Assembly (NCBI GenBank): GCA_963210315.1
Contig: OY723237.1
Coordinates: 2,108,001 to 2,172,000 of the forward strand
Origin: Rhynchopus euleeides
Taxonomy: Eukaryota; Euglenozoa; Diplonemea; Diplonemida; Diplonemidae
Reading direction: 5' to 3'
Length of the DNA stretch: 64,000 bases
Numbering within the stretch: the stretch's first letter is position 1; the number at the start of each line of letters is the position of its first letter. The notes under the pieces were generated by a model. The model was given only the letters and a program-made list of their open reading frames with translations. It ran no database searches and had not been told where the DNA came from. The position numbers were made by a program, and so were the translations under genes. Below, piece by piece: positions 48,557-58,772 of this stretch.

Positions 48557-49924
48557 ATGTCGCAGCTGCGTGAGGCGAAATGGAGTGACATCCATATCCC
48601 TGCACTGCCGAAAGATGCGCCGAAGGCCGCCCCCCGCACGAATTGTTGTTTCGCTTCGTGTGGGGTTGAGCACAAGGCCGCGCAAAGCCGGTCTTGCTGG
48701 CGCTGTGGTGGGCGTGGCCGGGCTCAGTGTCCTGAGTGGAAGAAGGTTAGCGGCGAGGATGATCTTCTTGCGAAGTTCCTCGAGCCCCCGTCTGACGCTC
48801 CGTGGTGCTGCCCATCGTGCGCCTTCGCCGTGCATCATGGGGAAGATGCTGTGGGTGACCGTGCTGCTGCGAAGCCGGATGCAGAGCCGGAGGAGAAGAT
48901 CGCGGAGGAGGCTGCAGAGGCTGCTGCTGGGTTCACTGTGCCCTTCCAGAATAATTCTGCTTCCCACCCCCCTCCCCCTCCACAGTCGGCTCAACCTCCC
49001 CTACCGGGCTCCGGGTCGGGGCCCACGACACTCAGTACCGCACAGGCCACCCATGCTTTCCCCCCTGGCTCAGTGTCAGCGGGGCCCGCACCACTCAGTG
49101 GGGTGCCGGGGCAAGCACACATCACGGGATCCTTCCCTTCCCAGTTCTTTTCCCCTGGCTCAGTGTCAGGCTGGCCGGCCCCTCCCGGTACTACGCCGGG
49201 GCAGGCCCCCCCTATTCAACACAGCGCTTCAGTAGCGCCGTGGGCCGGGGCTCAAGGGGCTCCTCAGTGGGGTTCCTCTCCCACCCACCCCAGTTCCACA
49301 GGGCTGTTCTCTCCCTCGGTGTTCAGTACACCTCACGGGAGCTGGGGTGCACCGGGTCATGCCGGGGTGCCGGCAGGCTACTACGGGCAGCAGACGCACA
49401 CTGTCGACTACACAAGAGTAGTTACCTGGTTCCCCCTGTTGTCCTCTTCGGGGGACATTGAGAGCCTCTGGGTGCACCTGACGCTCCGGCACAGGCCCTG
49501 CCCTGCCAGTGCGACCACGCCGGGGCCGTACCACGATCGTAGAGCACATATGGAGGTGTTGCGTCAGCTTCTCTTCTCGGGGGTCGCAACGGCGATCCCC
49601 CAGGTGCTGCACACGATCGTGGTGCGTCTGGAGGCCCTCCTCCTGCGGGACGAGCTGGTGTCGGGGTCTTGCAGTAGGGACCAGGGATCGCTCGGGGCGG
49701 CGGAACTGGAGACCCGCCTCGCCGCGATCCCCTTCGGGGAGTTGACGCGGGAGAGGATGGTGTCTGCCCACTCTGATGCTGCGAAGATCGCCCGGCAGTT
49801 CCGTCCTCAGGCTCGGGGGAACCATCCACAACAGCAGCCGCATCAGGGCAACCAGAACGCCCGTCAGGCCGGCAACAAGCGGAAGGGTTTTCACGCACCC
49901 CCCCCGAAGCACCCCTCGCACTGA
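48557..49924 (+). CDS. gag: YR retrotransposon 2 Gag-like zinc-binding protein
   Basis: 455 residues from ATG 48557 (MSQLREAKWSDIHI); an ATG at 48503 lies inside the A1 repeat and is less likely. Residues 25-95 are Cys-rich (NCCFASCGVEHK, SCWRCGGRGRAQC, WCCPSCAFAVHH), an unusual multi-zinc module rather than a retroviral CCHC knuckle. A long Pro/Ser/Gly linker follows (residues 130-290), then a folded helical domain (YTRVVTWFPLLSSSGDIESL; AAELETRLAAIPFGELTRER) and a basic Gln/Asn-rich C-terminus. It shares no visible similarity with the Gag of element 1. It lies in the same frame as the recombinase, separated by TGA at 49922. Confidence 0.75.
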   Translation: MSQLREAKWSDIHIPALPKDAPKAAPRTNCCFASCGVEHKAAQSRSCWRCGGRGRAQCPEWKKVSGEDDLLAKFLEPPSDAPWCCPSCAFAVHHGEDAVGDRAAAKPDAEPEEKIAEEAAEAAAGFTVPFQNNSASHPPPPPQSAQPPLPGSGSGPTTLSTAQATHAFPPGSVSAGPAPLSGVPGQAHITGSFPSQFFSPGSVSGWPAPPGTTPGQAPPIQHSASVAPWAGAQGAPQWGSSPTHPSSTGLFSPSVFSTPHGSWGAPGHAGVPAGYYGQQTHTVDYTRVVTWFPLLSSSGDIESLWVHLTLRHRPCPASATTPGPYHDRRAHMEVLRQLLFSGVATAIPQVLHTIVVRLEALLLRDELVSGSCSRDQGSLGAAELETRLAAIPFGELTRERMVSAHSDAAKIARQFRPQARGNHPQQQPHQGNQNARQAGNKRKGFHAPPPKHPSH

Positions 49925-49942
49925 CTGGATTTCTGGGCCCCC

Positions 49943-50839
49943 ATGCGGGAGGGGCACCAGATCCGGAAGCCGGCGCCAACCCTCTCAGTCGAGGATTTGT
50001 CGTCTCTGAAAGACGAGACAACAGTTTTTCTGGCGTCGTGCTACCGTCAGTCCTCGCGGAACGCGATGCTGTCAGTGGAGGCGAGAGCGGATCAGTTCCG
50101 TCAGCAGGCTCAGCGCGAGATCCCTACCCTGCACCCCGAAATGGCTTTTTTAATGTGGCTTCGTCTGCTGCAGAAGCAGAACCCCAGATTCTCGGATGCC
50201 AGCGTGCGTCAGTACATGACCTACCACGCAATGGCGAAGATCCCCCCAGCCGAGGCATTCCGCCGTGCCACATACCAAAGGGCCCCACTCGCCCCTCCCC
50301 GCAACAAGGTGGTGATCCATCCCAATGCCATCTTCAATGCAGTGTTCCGACCCCCTCTCACCCTCCAAGCTGTCGCATTGGCGTTCCAGTGGAGCACGGG
50401 CTGCCGCTGGAGCGATCTGGAAAGGCTGCTGTGCAGCCATGTGAGTTTCCCCCCATCCGGCGACATGATGGTTGTTTTTTACGGGGGAAAGACAGATCTG
50501 CACCACCGAGGCCAGGCCCTCCTCTTGCCGTCAGTCGGCAAATACATCCCACTCCTCCGTGCGTGGATCGCGGACAGGACGGCTCAGTGCCCGGAGGCCC
50601 CCCTTTTTCAGGGCCTCACCTACAAGGGATACAACGACTTCCTGCGGGTGTCGGTAAGCGCGCTCTCCCACGGGATACGGAGGAGTGCCCTTCACAAGAC
50701 AGCAGACTCAGCGGGGCAGGAGGCGGCACAACGCCTCGCCCGGCACCGCAGCTCGGCTTCGACGGAGCAGTATCTCCCTCACCACCTCTGGAGGTCGACG
50801 CAGGAGACCCGTACTGCGACACGGCTTCTTCAACAGTGA
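49943..50839 (+). CDS. YR retrotransposon 2 tyrosine recombinase
   Basis: 298 residues from ATG 49943. Catalytic set: Arg in WSTGCRWSDLERLL (about residue 155), Lys in YGGKTDLHHRG, HGIRRSALHK (H-x-x-R, about 243), ARHRSSASTEQYLPHH with the second His and the Tyr nucleophile (about 268-276). It has the same architecture as the enzyme of element 1 but is strongly diverged. The 3' end overlaps the RT frame (-1). It would integrate circular cDNA using the split repeats. Confidence 0.9.
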   Translation: MREGHQIRKPAPTLSVEDLSSLKDETTVFLASCYRQSSRNAMLSVEARADQFRQQAQREIPTLHPEMAFLMWLRLLQKQNPRFSDASVRQYMTYHAMAKIPPAEAFRRATYQRAPLAPPRNKVVIHPNAIFNAVFRPPLTLQAVALAFQWSTGCRWSDLERLLCSHVSFPPSGDMMVVFYGGKTDLHHRGQALLLPSVGKYIPLLRAWIADRTAQCPEAPLFQGLTYKGYNDFLRVSVSALSHGIRRSALHKTADSAGQEAAQRLARHRSSASTEQYLPHHLWRSTQETRTATRLLQQ

Positions 50840-52419
50840 GTACATCGGGGGATTCGCTAGATTCGGTGCAGAGCCTATACCGGGCTGGCCCTATCCGCCT
50901 CCTTCTGCGAAGCTACGACTACGCTTCCGCCTGGGCTGACCATCGATTCACATCTTCCCCTCGAGCAAGCTACGAGGGAGTCATATCGGAGGCTACACCA
51001 ACCGTGCTGCACCTTGACGCACTCCTTCGAGATTTCCCTGATCTCCGGGACAACTTCCAGTGGTTTTGCGATCCTGCATTCTTGAAGCGACAGGTCGATG
51101 TGTCGATGCAACCACGTCCCGGACCCATGAACATGAAGATCCTGCCGCACGTGGAACGGTTGGATGTCTTGGGGATTACGGAGAAACTCCCGAAGGCTGT
51201 GTCATCCTCTGCCTGGTATCAGGGTGTGTTCTGTGTTCCGAAGAAGGCACCGGGCACATTGCGTTTCATCATGTCATGCTGTGTGATAAATCGGGCTCTC
51301 GATATGTCGACCCTTCCCCGCTGCATCCTCCCCTCATACGACGAAATCCTCAGGGTGGTGTTTAGCGGAACGCTGGTGTTGCAGTTCGACTTTAAGAGTT
51401 TCTTCTTTCAGTTCGGATTGCCGCAGGAGGTGCGCCACCTATTTGCCTTCCGGGCTAGGAACTTGCACCGGCGAATGACTCGCCTCCCGATGGGATACTC
51501 GCCGGCACCCCAAGCGGCTCAGGCACTGACTCTGAAGTTGGTGCGGATGGCTTGCGATGTATCACACACGAAAGGGATTGCCTGGATTGACAACGCGATA
51601 TTCAGTGGGAATAGTCTACAGCTGGCGGAAGTTCACAGGGTGTTCACATCGACCTGCGCCAAGTATAACATCTGCATCGGAGCTCAGGAAGCCCCAGCTG
51701 CGTATACGACCCTGCTGGGAATCGAGGTGGATCTACGACAACGACGCTGGCGGATGGATCCGTCGTGGGTGGCGAAGACATTGCCGGCGGCACAACTTCT
51801 CCTGTTACAACATGCTGCGCCTCTGCGATTGTGGTGGCGTCTTTGTGGTGCTCTGCTCTGGCGATTCCATGCGCTACGCCTCTCGTTATATGGGGCATTG
51901 CCCATTCTCACCTGGATGTCAACAACGTCTCGGTGCGGGATTGCATGGGACGAGAACTACCCAATGGAGCAGACCACACGGGTAGCTTTACGATGCCAGA
52001 CTGACTCGCTGTCAGAGAACGCGTGGCGCTCCTGGGTCACGGTAACACGGCCTGTGGTCCAGGTTGTTTGTGATGCCAGCCTTACAGGCTGGGCAGTCGT
52101 GCTGGAGGACATGAATGTTCACCACGGGAAGTTCTGGGGTGATCTTGCGTCAGCGACCATCTTTAGAAAGGAGCTGTTTGCTGCCTACAAGGCGGTTAAA
52201 TGTGTGTGCAACAGGCCCCGTTGGAAGGGGCATTCCATCATGCTTTACAGCGACAACCAAGCTGTGATTGGTGCGATCAAGAAGGGCATCACGCATGTTG
52301 AGGGTTGCCAATACTGGCTGGATCTGATCCGGTTCCAGCTCGAGGATCACGAGTGCGAGGTCCGACCTGAATATGTTCCGACGGCTGAGAATGTCGCCGA
52401 TCAATACACGAGGCTGTGA
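50821..52419 (+). CDS. YR retrotransposon 2 reverse transcriptase - RNase H
   Basis: The open frame reaches back into the recombinase ORF; element-like sequence begins near STSGDSLDSVQSLYRAGP. RT motifs: WYQGVFCVPKKAPGTLRFIM, motif A VLQFDFKSFFFQFGL (nt 51373), RLPMGYSPAPQAAQAL, motif C IAWIDNAIFSGN (nt 51578) with WIDN in place of YxDD. RNase H: VVCDASLTGWAV, FRKELFAAYKAV, MLYSDNQAVIGA, ENVADQYTRL. There is no ATG for the first ~100 codons, so -1 frameshifting from the recombinase or reinitiation is likely. The stop at 52417-52419 is 52 bp before B1. Confidence 0.88.
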   Translation, partial: TASSTVSTSGDSLDSVQSLYRAGPIRLLLRSYDYASAWADHRFTSSPRASYEGVISEATPTVLHLDALLRDFPDLRDNFQWFCDPAFLKRQVDVSMQPRPGPMNMKILPHVERLDVLGITEKLPKAVSSSAWYQGVFCVPKKAPGTLRFIMSCCVINRALDMSTLPRCILPSYDEILRVVFSGTLVLQFDFKSFFFQFGLPQEVRHLFAFRARNLHRRMTRLPMGYSPAPQAAQALTLKLVRMACDVSHTKGIAWIDNAIFSGNSLQLAEVHRVFTSTCAKYNICIGAQEAPAAYTTLLGIEVDLRQRRWRMDPSWVAKTLPAAQLLLLQHAAPLRLWWRLCGALLWRFHALRLSLYGALPILTWMSTTSRCGIAWDENYPMEQTTRVALRCQTDSLSENAWRSWVTVTRPVVQVVCDASLTGWAVVLEDMNVHHGKFWGDLASATIFRKELFAAYKAVKCVCNRPRWKGHSIMLYSDNQAVIGAIKKGITHVEGCQYWLDLIRFQLEDHECEVRPEYVPTAENVADQYTRL

Positions 52420-52471
52420 GCCTTACAGCAGTAAAAGAAAAAGGGAGGGGGGTGAGTACCTAAAAAGAATG

Positions 52472-52626
52472 ACCGTTCGTACAAACAAAGAACGCAACTC
52501 CAAGTCTTTTTTGTCAGAACAACGCGTTTTTCCAACTAAAAAGACTCGTGACAGCGTTCGGTATCTGCACACATGCACAAGCAGGCACCGTTCGTACAAA
52601 CAAAGAACGCAACTCCAAGTCTTTTT
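52472..52626 (+). repeat. B1-A2-B2 block of YR element 2
   Basis: B1 ACCGTTCGTACAAACAAAGA... (52472-52510) and B2 (52587-52626) are direct repeats enclosing A2 (52507-52604). The blocks overlap by 4 and 18 bp because A ends with the start of B. Confidence 0.95.
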
Positions 52627-52662
52627 CTCTTGCTTCTTTGCAACGTTCTGCGACATCTGAGT

Positions 52663-53842
52663 CAGGGGATAAGATAGGTCTGGTTTTCCGGTTTTCAAAA
52701 CCAGGGTTTCCCGGTTCCCGGTTTTCTGAAGAAAAAAAAAAGGTCGATCTCATTTTCGGCGTTTTTTTTGTGACTTTGGGACAGTAAAACAGTCAGAAAA
52801 AACGCCATAAAAAAATAGAAAGTGACCCCATCGTGATCCGCACAGAGCTCAAATAGTCCAAAGAAGGCAGAGAAGCGGAGAAGAAAAAATGGACCTAGCG
52901 GGTGGCCCGGTGGGTGGTGATGCCCTCGTCATGCAGGTCTCTTCTGTTTTGAAGGTGCACACATGGTGGACTCCAGCCACCATGTCTAAGAGGGAGTCTA
53001 AGACTGCAGTCTGTACTGGAGACGGGAGTCTATTTTCCAGCTAATTTACGCTAAGACTCCCGCTAGTTGAGACTCATGGGAGACACACGGTGTACTCCAG
53101 CGGAGGTAGGGTAACCTCCGCTGGAGTTCACCGTGTCGTCTGCCTCTGTGCAGCGTCACTCGGTGCCATCGAATACATGGCGACAGCCCACCAACTCGAG
53201 ACAGATCTGCTTGTCTGGAGGGCTGAGACGAGAACACGAACGACTTTCAAGCAGTCTTGAAGGTCGCCAAGCCTATTGGGGGCAACTAACAGATGAGATT
53301 TGTTTGTTGCCTGTCGTCACAGCTAGGTGCCCATCTCCTCGACAACGGAATGTGTGCAGAGATCTCGTGGACCCTTTGGCCATTCTGTCGTGCACCCACT
53401 CCACCCACAACGCACACCTATCACGAGTGGTCGCTCCCCCGTCCTCCTCCACCCTGAAGGTTGAACCCTCAAGGACCAGTGATCTCCTGCTGGCCGGGCT
53501 GCGATACAGCGAAGCCTTCCTACTTACAAGCGAATCCAGACTGTAGGGAACAGATGTTCACTACCGTGGCCTCCGGCGGCTGGGGGGCTCCGCCCCCCAG
53601 ACCCCCCCTGCGTAAAAACATTGCACCAGACCTTTTTTGGCCGAGAGTCCAAACTTTCAAAGCAGCTGCTGCGCCTGCCCCACCAAGCAGCCTCAGTACG
53701 ACAGGACGCGCGCAGGCACCGGGCCCTCTCAGATTCTGGGAGGGTTTGCGCGGGTCGCGCGCGCCGAAGGCGCGCGCGAAAAATTTTCAAAACCAGAAAA
53801 ACCGGAAAACGGCGCCAGAAAAAAAGTCTATCTTATACCCTG
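52663..53842 (+). mobile_element. CAGGG-ended DNA element, copy 3, complete
   Basis: Same CAGGGGATAAGATAG...CTATCTTATACCCTG ends as 17130-18322, flanked by a 7-bp direct repeat TCTGAGT (52656-52662, 53843-53849). It contains the nested CMC-type MITE (52958-53136), GC-rich hairpin and GCGCGC hairpin, and no ORF of its own. High similarity to copy 2 indicates recent movement. Confidence 0.85.
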
Positions 53843-53962
53843 TCTGAGTTCACCATAAAAAAAATCGATCAAAAATTCGTAGTGGAAAGCATATGGTTGC
53901 CCAGTGCGAAAAAAAATTGACTTTTCGACACACATGTGTGTCGCTAGGTACCTAAAGGTTAA

Positions 53963-54932
53963 CCCTTTCGAGACTAACTACTTACTAGGTAAGTAGTTAA
54001 GTAGGATTTTTTGGGGACTGGCAACCAGGGGCTTTCTACTCCGAATTTTTGACCGATTTTTTTTATGGTGAACTCCCCTGTTGAAGTTCTTTCCAGGAAA
54101 CGCGGTGAACCAACGGGATACCGCAGTGGGCACAACTTCGTCACGAATGCGAAACCCGGAAAAATTTGGGAAAATCGAAAAACTGGGATTTTTCGAGATT
54201 TTTCGACATATTTCACCTCCTGGAGTAAAGTGCTTTCCACTAAGAATTTTTCAAGATTTTTTTTATGGTGAAATGCCCCGGATTCAACGCGTCGTGTTTT
54301 CGCGAAAAACGCACATTTTTCCGGAAAAATTCTCAGTTGCCCGGGTCAAAACAATCCTGCCAGGGCCTGCCGAGCGCACAAAATCGGACCATTTTTTCTC
54401 GGGAAAAAATTTTTCGGGAAAAAAAATCTCGAAAATGGCCGTAAAAGCGCGTTTCACGACAAAAAAAATCCTGAAAAATTCTTCGTGGAAGTGTCATTAC
54501 TCACCACACCAATTTTTGCCCACCATTTTCCCCCGGATTTTCCCTATATGTCGGTCACCGGCAAAAACCCCGAAAAAAATTTACCCCGTTTTTTTTCACA
54601 AAATCGGGCCGCCGTGGGAACTGCCGGGCCAGGGCGATCCAAAAACACCAAAATTTCCGTGATTTGGGGTGCCCCGGGTGTCGGGTTTGGGGTACCACTG
54701 GAGGAACCGGTTTGGCCTGCTCGATTTGGGGTCACTTTGGCAGCCGCTGTGGAAGAATGAAAAAATATTTTTTGGGGAGAAAAAATGTGATTATCGGACT
54801 GTTCTGAAACAACGCAATTCACCATAAAAAGAAATTCTGATTTTGGTGGAGTAGAAAAATATTTCCTGGGGAAAGTGGTCAGAAACCCGAATTTTGGGCA
54901 TTTTAAATCGTACCCCCCCCGTCTCGAAAGGG
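53963..54932. mobile_element. piggyBac-like non-autonomous element E1
   Basis: TTAA at 53959-53962 and 54933-54936; inverted ends CCCTTTCGAGAC / GTCTCGAAAGGG. TTAA duplication and a CCC start are hallmarks of piggyBac. The inside contains several TTTTTTATGGTGAA motifs in both orientations and no transposase. Confidence 0.85.
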
Positions 54933-54936
54933 TTAA

Positions 54937-56050
54937 GGGGGGAAAATTACGGGATTTTTCACATAGGCGAGGAACACGCACAAAATGGCTGTAAACTTGA
55001 AACCCCGGCCCCTGGGAGTATTTGGGGGCGGTCTGGGTGGTTGTTGGGGGTATTTGGCCACTTCTGAGCCAATCCGTGACCATGCTCAAAAAAGTGTCAT
55101 GGTTTGGTTCCGGCCCCCTCATCCGAACCACCCTTCCGAGCCCGTCCCGCCCAACTTGCCCGCAACATGCCGCCTTTTCTTGTCTTGGGTGGGCACTGAT
55201 GCCTCCGGTTCAATTTGGGAGCAAATGAGTGTGACAAGCTTGGGAAGGAGCGTCTTCTCGCCAGTATTTCCTGATAACACTTGCTGCAGCGTCCACCGAC
55301 CACTGCGCCTGCCGGTTTGTACACCGAATAAGGCTTTGGAACCCACACCGGCATATTTTCCAAAGACGCCAGTCCCAAACTCCACTCACGCGCCGCCTCC
55401 GGCCTCTCCTTTCCATCTGCGGCTGAGTTCCCCAGCATTCTGGCCGTCGTCCGGCATCTCTTTTAGCTCTTTCAGTGCTGCAATGAAGCGCGTAAGTGGG
55501 GGTGATGGTGCAGAGGACGGGGATCATCGCCACTGAGAAGTGCCACTGCAGTACCGTAGAGCCGGGGTGACACAGTTGATACACCACACCCACTTCGCTG
55601 TTGCCGTTTCCCCTGATAAAGTTCCCGATGCATCCGACACCTCAGGGAGGGCACATCATAACGCCTCCCGAGCGACGCCCTTGCATTCGCAGACACACCC
55701 CGGTCTTGTTGAGAATATCGGCAGAAACCTGACAGAACACTCGCTGAAATGCCATTTTTTTGGCCCGGTAGTGCCCAGATGCCTCATCAGAGGCGGCAGA
55801 ACGTGGTACATGACGGGGGATGTTGATGGCGCAGGTGACAGGGTGCTCGGGAGACTCAGCCGGGGAGGGGTTCGGTACCAAACCATGACAATTTTTTCAA
55901 CACAGCGTTTCAGCCGCGTTCCGGGGCACCAAAGTGGGTGTCCCGGCGGTTTCTGGGGTGGTCTGGCCACTTTTTCAGCATTTTTGGAGGGTTTATGGTG
56001 GAAAATTGCCTATGTCGAAAAATGTCGTAATTTTGACGGATTTCGGTACC
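54937..56050. other. Unresolved region with exon-like open frames
   Basis: Protein-like frames exist on both strands. On +, 55120-55494 ends at a GTAAGT donor (55495), preceded by SSFSAAMKR, and 55700-55880 reads VENIGRNLTEHSLKC. On -, 55642-55881 reads AKKMAFQRVFCQVSADILNK. Neither strand gives a complete gene. Likely remnants or exons of an unrecognised gene. Confidence 0.25.
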
Positions 56051-56054
56051 TTAA

Positions 56055-57107
56055 CCCTTTCCCGACTAACCACGCATATATGCGTGGTTAATGCAAAAAA
56101 ATTGGGGTTGGGAGGTAAGTTCCTTAGAATGTCACCTTTTTGAAGATTTCTTTTTATGGTGAAAAGGGCCGGTGAAAAATATTCCACGAACATGGGTGTT
56201 TGGACATGTTGGTTTACAGAATTCATGTTCCCACCGGAGGGGAAAACACGAAAATCCGAGAATTCTGGTTTTTGGCCATTTTTTGGAAAAACGAGAAAAA
56301 AATGTCAAGACCAAGTAACATGTTGCGAACTTGAACTTTTTGATCGATTTTTTTTCCTGGAATTGTTCTGGGCTGAATCTGTCCGAAAATCGCCGCTTCG
56401 CACGGATTCGTGAGGCTGAAAGTGGCCCGGTGGGGGTGACGACACCCAGACCCCATGACCAGGAATGCTAATTAACCAGGGACTTGGCTTTCGCGTTTGT
56501 CAAGGGAGGGAAATATTTTTGTTCAACAACTCTGGCAGTCTCGAACATGGCACGAACAGCGCATTTCACGACAACAAATTTTTTGAAAAAAGACGTTGTT
56601 CCGTCCCACTGGACGGCAGAGGTCAAGTTGGCCCCCCCACCCACACCGACCACCCACCTATATAGGCCCCTATATAGCCTGCATATACGTACCCTGGAAA
56701 ACCCTCGAAAATCTTTGGTTTTTGCGATCAGCAGTAACATGCTTTGAACTCCGCCATTTGGCGATTGTTTGGCCACCGAGAGTAGGGTTTTGACAACTGT
56801 GCTCGAGAAAGCAACAGTAGGCCCTGAGTGGGTTCCAGATACCCAATATATTTGGGTTGCCAAGACCACACGCGATTTTTTCAGGATTTCAGGGTGTTTT
56901 CACGGTGTGCACTTTGTCACTGCCGGGAAAATGGAAAAAGTAATTTTCCGGGGACTTTGTTTGGTTGTCTTGAATATAATTGCGACAACCGATTTCACCT
57001 TCAAAAGAAATCTTGAAAAACACCAAAATCCGTCCAACTTACTCACGATCGCGGTGTGAAACCCGAAATATCGAAAATTAATTAACCCCCCCGTGGTCGG
57101 AAAAGGG
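56055..57107. mobile_element. piggyBac-like non-autonomous element E2
   Basis: TTAA at 56051-56054 and 57108-57111; ends CCCTTTCCCGAC / GTCGGAAAAGGG. Shares TTTATGGTGAA-type motifs with E1 but otherwise is diverged. No ORF. Confidence 0.8.
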
Positions 57108-57282
57108 TTAAGACGGTCCCTAGGGGGGGGGGGGGTCTCGCTCCCATGGAGTCACAGCTCGTCAGTCAGCGAGGGGAAGTGGGTCTGCTGCCCACCTTTT
57201 CCTTTCGCCCAGCCATATCTGGTAGCGAATCTATCTGGTGGCAACAACAAAAATCCAAAAAAAATCGAAAGCCTCAATGAGT

Positions 57283-58740
57283 GGTGTACCTGAAATCCCG
57301 TATATACCGTACGAAAGAACTACGAAATACGGGGTAGGGGGGGCCCTCGCTACGAGTCACTGTGAGTCACGAGTCGTCAGTTGTCAGCCAAACATGGCTG
57401 ACTTCTCACTTTTTCTCACTCAGTCACACTTGGTAGCGAGGGCCCCCAGGGAGTCGTTTTTTATTTTGGGTGGCACTTTTTTTTGGAGGGTATTTTTAGG
57501 TGGGTGTCTTCAATGTTTGAGGTGACCCAACAAGCCCAGGGTGCGATGCAGCAAAGAGACGAGTCATGTCCCGCTGATATCACCTCACAAAATCGCCTTG
57601 CTACCACTTCAGCATCCACACACCTACGACACATGACACGCCCAGCAGATCAGTTCTACCAGCATCCCTAAGGATGGAAGCTACCAAAACTGATGAAGAA
57701 ACTTCCCGGGCTCACATTTCAAGTTTCTACGGGAAGTGCCTGCACAGACCGGCGTGTTTCAAATGAGCCCTTTCCACAGGAGCTCACGATGGTGGGGGTG
57801 GAGGCAGCTGTGAGGGAGGCCGGCTACAAGATGAAGCGCCCTCTGCTCTGTGTTCTGCGGGGCAACTTACTGGAGGCAACGGAGACACTGCCTCTGGACG
57901 AAGCCATGAGGCAGTGTTTTTGTGTCAACACATTCGCACTTTATTTTGATAACAAGGCAGCTGCCTTGTTTTCAAAATAAGATGCGAAGGTGCTGAAGCG
58001 CTCTTCAAGCATGGCACCGACAAGGTGAAGACCCTCCTCAAGTCAGCAAGGTCTCCCAGCCTGTGGAGGCACAAGCCTGCAGCAAAGAAGGCTGCCAAGA
58101 AGCCGGCTGCTCAGGCAGCCAGCATCAATCCCCCTTGCAAAGAGGCGCCTTGTTGGAGACCCCCCGCAGCGCCGAGCGCCACGGACAGTGCGGTGGCAAC
58201 CCTCCTCGACTTCCTGATGCCACAGGCCTAGAAGTCACGTACAGTCCATTCCGCCAGCACAGCAACCAGCCTGGAGCCCAGTGCGTGGTTTGTTGATCAG
58301 AATTGTTGTTGTTCATGTTCTTTGCATGATTCACGTAATCAGCCGAGGCGAATGGTGGCTTTGTTGCTCACCTGTGGCGGTCTTGTTGACTGGTGTGCTG
58401 CAGTTGTGGGTCGGCGGGCCGTGGCTTGGCGGTGGCGGTCGTCCCGCTCCACGTGGGCGATCCCAGGCCCCCTTCCCCAACATGCTGCTGCTTTTGATGA
58501 TTTACGTGGTATTGTGCGAGCAAGGCGGGTTCTGTCAGGACGGTGTATGTTGCTGGGGGGCGCGTGGGGCTGCCATTGAGTTGCACGGAGTGTATCAGTG
58601 TGTGCATTCTTCCCGGCGCGCGAAGCGCGCCGGGAAAAAAATGCACCGCTCCAGTCGTCAAAAAAGCAGGGGGAAAAACGACACCCCTACCACTAAAATC
58701 CTTACGAAAGAAGTACGAAATACGGGATGTCAATTACACC
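57283..58740 (+). mobile_element. GGTGTA-ended element carrying gene debris, copy B
   Basis: Same ends and cargo as 25237-27073: MFEVTQQAQGAMQQRDESCP (57513), EATKTDEETSRAHISSF, GVEAAVREAGYKMKRPLL, the palindrome (57927-57994), and KTLLKSARSPSLW to a TAG at 58231. It lacks the ~330-bp block of copy A and has an extra MITE (57340-57447) and a GGCGCGCGAAGCGCGCC hairpin (58615). Its flanks TGAGT and ACTCA are complementary, not direct repeats. It appears to truncate the gene that follows. Confidence 0.7.
57340..57447. mobile_element. 108-bp palindromic MITE within copy B
   Basis: Ends GGGGCCCTCGCTAC and GTAGCGAGGGCCCC. Copy A reads GGGGTAGGGAGTCG at the same place, so this is a precise insertion with AGGG repeated on both sides (57336-57339, 57448-57451). 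Confidence 0.8.
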
Positions 58741-58772
58741 ACTCAAAGGGGTGCGATTGATTCTGCACTTGA

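Larger units (their letters stand above)
48437..52626 (+). mobile_element. Tyrosine-recombinase retrotransposon 2 with split direct repeats
   Basis: Gag-like, tyrosine recombinase and RT-RNase H ORFs flanked by classical split direct repeats. A1 (48437-48534) lies at the left end; B1 (52472-52510), A2 (52507-52604) and B2 (52587-52626) lie together at the right end. A1 and A2 are 98 bp with one mismatch, implying a young insertion. All ORFs are intact. Gene order again matches VIPER/TATE. Confidence 0.95.
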
